DNA of 64,000 bases from Paramecium sonneborni (lineage: Eukaryota > Ciliophora > Oligohymenophorea > Peniculida > Parameciidae), in the NCBI GenBank assembly GCA_905182985.1, contig CAJJDN010000101.1:284491-348490 (forward strand). The letters are read 5' to 3'. Shown here piece after piece: positions 62,471 through 64,000 of this stretch. The stretch's first letter is position 1; each line of letters starts with the position of its first letter. Under the pieces are notes generated by a model. The model did no database searches and had not been told where the DNA came from. It saw only the letters and a program-made list of their open reading frames with translations. A program made the translations under genes and the position numbers.

Positions 62471-63562
62471 TCAAATGTCTTCATCTTTGACATCATAGAA
62501 ATCACTGAACAATTAATAAATACTCTATGGAGTATATTAACCTTAATTAGTGATATATAAACTTATATATTCAGGTGGTACATAGTCAAATGTGATCTAT
62601 TAAAATTATAATAATTAAAATACTCCAATGCTCATTTAATCTACAGAAGAATTTGAATTTATTTTCAATGGAGATACAAGTTCATTAAATGTTGTTTAAT
62701 CAAATGCATATTTTGGAGTCAATTTATGTGCTCCAGATAATACAATCACAGGAACAGCGAATTATTTAGCTAAAACACAAATTGCATATGTTCCTGGATG
62801 CATTAATAAACCTCCATTTTTAAGAATTGCATCTACTCCCAATAATGTTTTATTTACTCTTTACATTATAGCATATGCATTAGTAAAAGGTGTTAATGTT
62901 ACATTCAATTAATGTTTACCTAAATCAGTAGCAAACTATTTTCCTAATGTTTCAGTTTCACTCTCTAATACTATAATCTCAAAATTTCTGGTCTTTTTAG
63001 CTGATAATAAAAAGTTTAACACTGTGGTTGAATATTCATAAACTAAAAGTACTTCATTTGTAAAAAAATGAGTTGATGCCTTTAAATATATTTATATTTA
63101 TTACAAATGTATTGATATCATCTGAATGAGACTCAAGCTCTTCTAAAACTTATTCAATTGCAGGTAATATTATATTTTATTATATTTCATTTGAACCTGT
63201 CTCTGTACCTGTTTCAACTGTTGTTTTAGATCTGCTTGATTATCTTTATATTGTATGAGCTAAATCTTTAAAATTATTTTCTTTATTTTTTATTTAAAGT
63301 AATCCTTATTCAGAACTCATCAATCGTATTACTTAAATTACTCTTCTAAACACATTAGGAATCCAAAAATCTAAAGGACCTTACTTTAGTCTATTAGATA
63401 ATTTCTTTATATATATAATATAATCTTCTATTGTTGAATTTCTAGGCAATTTTGCTTATTTAGCTGATAAATGAGCCTTTAAGGCCAATATTGATTCTTT
63501 ACTAGAATATAGTCGAGCTGAAATTATAAATAATGCTTACGCTATGCTATTTAAGAATTCAT
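62471..63562 (-). CDS. EIF2B2: Translation initiation factor eIF2B subunit beta
   Basis: Two introns (23 and 25 nt) give 347 aa. eIF2B exchanges GDP for GTP on eIF2. The N-terminal helical part (TIEDYIIYIKKLSNRLKQGP, PNVFRRVIQVIRLMSSEQ) leads to the Rossmann-like C-terminal domain: FTNEVLLVYEYSTTVLNFLL, NAYAIMQRVNKTLLGVDAIL, KNGGLLMHPGTYAICVLAKQ, FAVPVIVLSGAHKLTPKYAF, FNELVSPL, and FDYVPPEYISLYITNQGQYT with a tail like that of the beta subunit. The short first exon (MNSQIAQ) is joined by an intron at 63530-63552 or so. It is convergent with the SAXO gene, 69 bp apart. Confidence 0.92.
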
Positions 63563-64000
63563 AATATCAATTCTTTAATAATTTAATATTTAATAATTAA
63601 TTAATTTTTGTTATTATTATTATATAAGCAAATCTGTATATTATATTTTTAATTAAAAATTTCATTAATAATTATAAATATGAAGTCCTTTATTAAAAGT
63701 TATTTTTTAAATTATCATCTCAATGCTATTAATTTAAAATTATCTAAAAATGTATTAATATTTTTGAGACTTAAAATCTCAAATATACTTCTGAATTATT
63801 GATATGTAAAAAAGGTTTATTGAAATTCATTAACAGATAAATTTTCATAATTATTTTTATATATTAATGTAAAAGCATCAATAAACAGAATAAAAATTTT
63901 CACCCTTATACATGGGTAAATTTCTATGTAACTTTAAAACAGATAGTGGATTTGCTTAAAGAAATAATCCAAAATTAAAATATAAGATAAAAGTCTTAGC
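63563..64000. other. A+T-rich flank at the right edge
   Basis: No gene, RNA or repeat can be supported in the last 440 bp. It may be the upstream region of the eIF2B-beta gene and of a gene beyond the window. Confidence 0.5.

Overview
This is a piece of a ciliate macronuclear genome, most likely Paramecium or a close relative. The DNA is about three quarters A+T. Almost every gene reads through only if TAA and TAG mean glutamine and TGA is the sole stop, and the genes are cut by tiny introns of about 20-32 nt. Genes are dense, with gaps often of 30-150 bp. Two families support the assignment: a guanylyl cyclase fused to a P-type ATPase-like half (24-31.6 kb) and a trichocyst-matrix-like secreted coiled-coil protein (56.7-57.8 kb). 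The species cannot be fixed. Some introns end in AAG, CAG or GAG rather than TAG, which may be a lineage mark. All gene models are hand translations. For most of them the spliced length was checked to be a multiple of three.

Layout. 0-12.9 kb: ethanolamine/choline phosphotransferase, cyclophilin, Unkempt-like CCCH zinc-finger protein, Nopp140/SRP40-like protein, CCDC61/VFL3, a TPR-like protein, a DUSP-like protein, a cyclin, tRNA-Lys and a second phosphotransferase. 13-15.5 kb: a gene-poor stretch with a decayed Tc1/mariner-type transposase and a broken unknown gene. 15.8-19.8 kb: a divergent histone H3, PEX11 and a multi-RING protein, interrupted by a 938-bp exact direct repeat around a single N, almost surely an unmerged contig overlap. 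19.8-21.4 kb: intergenic DNA with two odd tRNA-like elements. 21.4-34.9 kb: a coiled-coil protein, the ATPase-cyclase fusion, and a UBE4/UFD2 U-box factor.

35.8-49.7 kb: a low-complexity protein, centrin, a second cyclophilin, an MFS transporter, ARP6, an RBR ubiquitin ligase, a small helix-turn-helix protein, coiled-coil proteins, mitochondrial glutaredoxin-5 and EFHC1/Rib72. 49.9-63.6 kb: a histidine-phosphatase protein, L-2-hydroxyglutarate dehydrogenase, a kinase with a ubiquitin-like N terminus, tandem Ran-binding domains, a MORN protein, a trichocyst-matrix-like protein, a damaged Rab gene, mitochondrial inner-membrane protease 1, a LIN54/TSO1 protein, an AGC kinase, a SAXO-like protein and eIF2B-beta.

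Genes of related function are scattered rather than in operons. A ciliary or basal-body theme recurs (CCDC61, centrin, EFHC1, SAXO, perhaps MORN), as does ubiquitin and RING biology (UBE4, RBR, multi-RING, DUSP). Several models (38.9-39.6, 44.2-44.8, 53.8-55.5 and 57.9-58.6 kb) need a frameshift or have unresolved ends.
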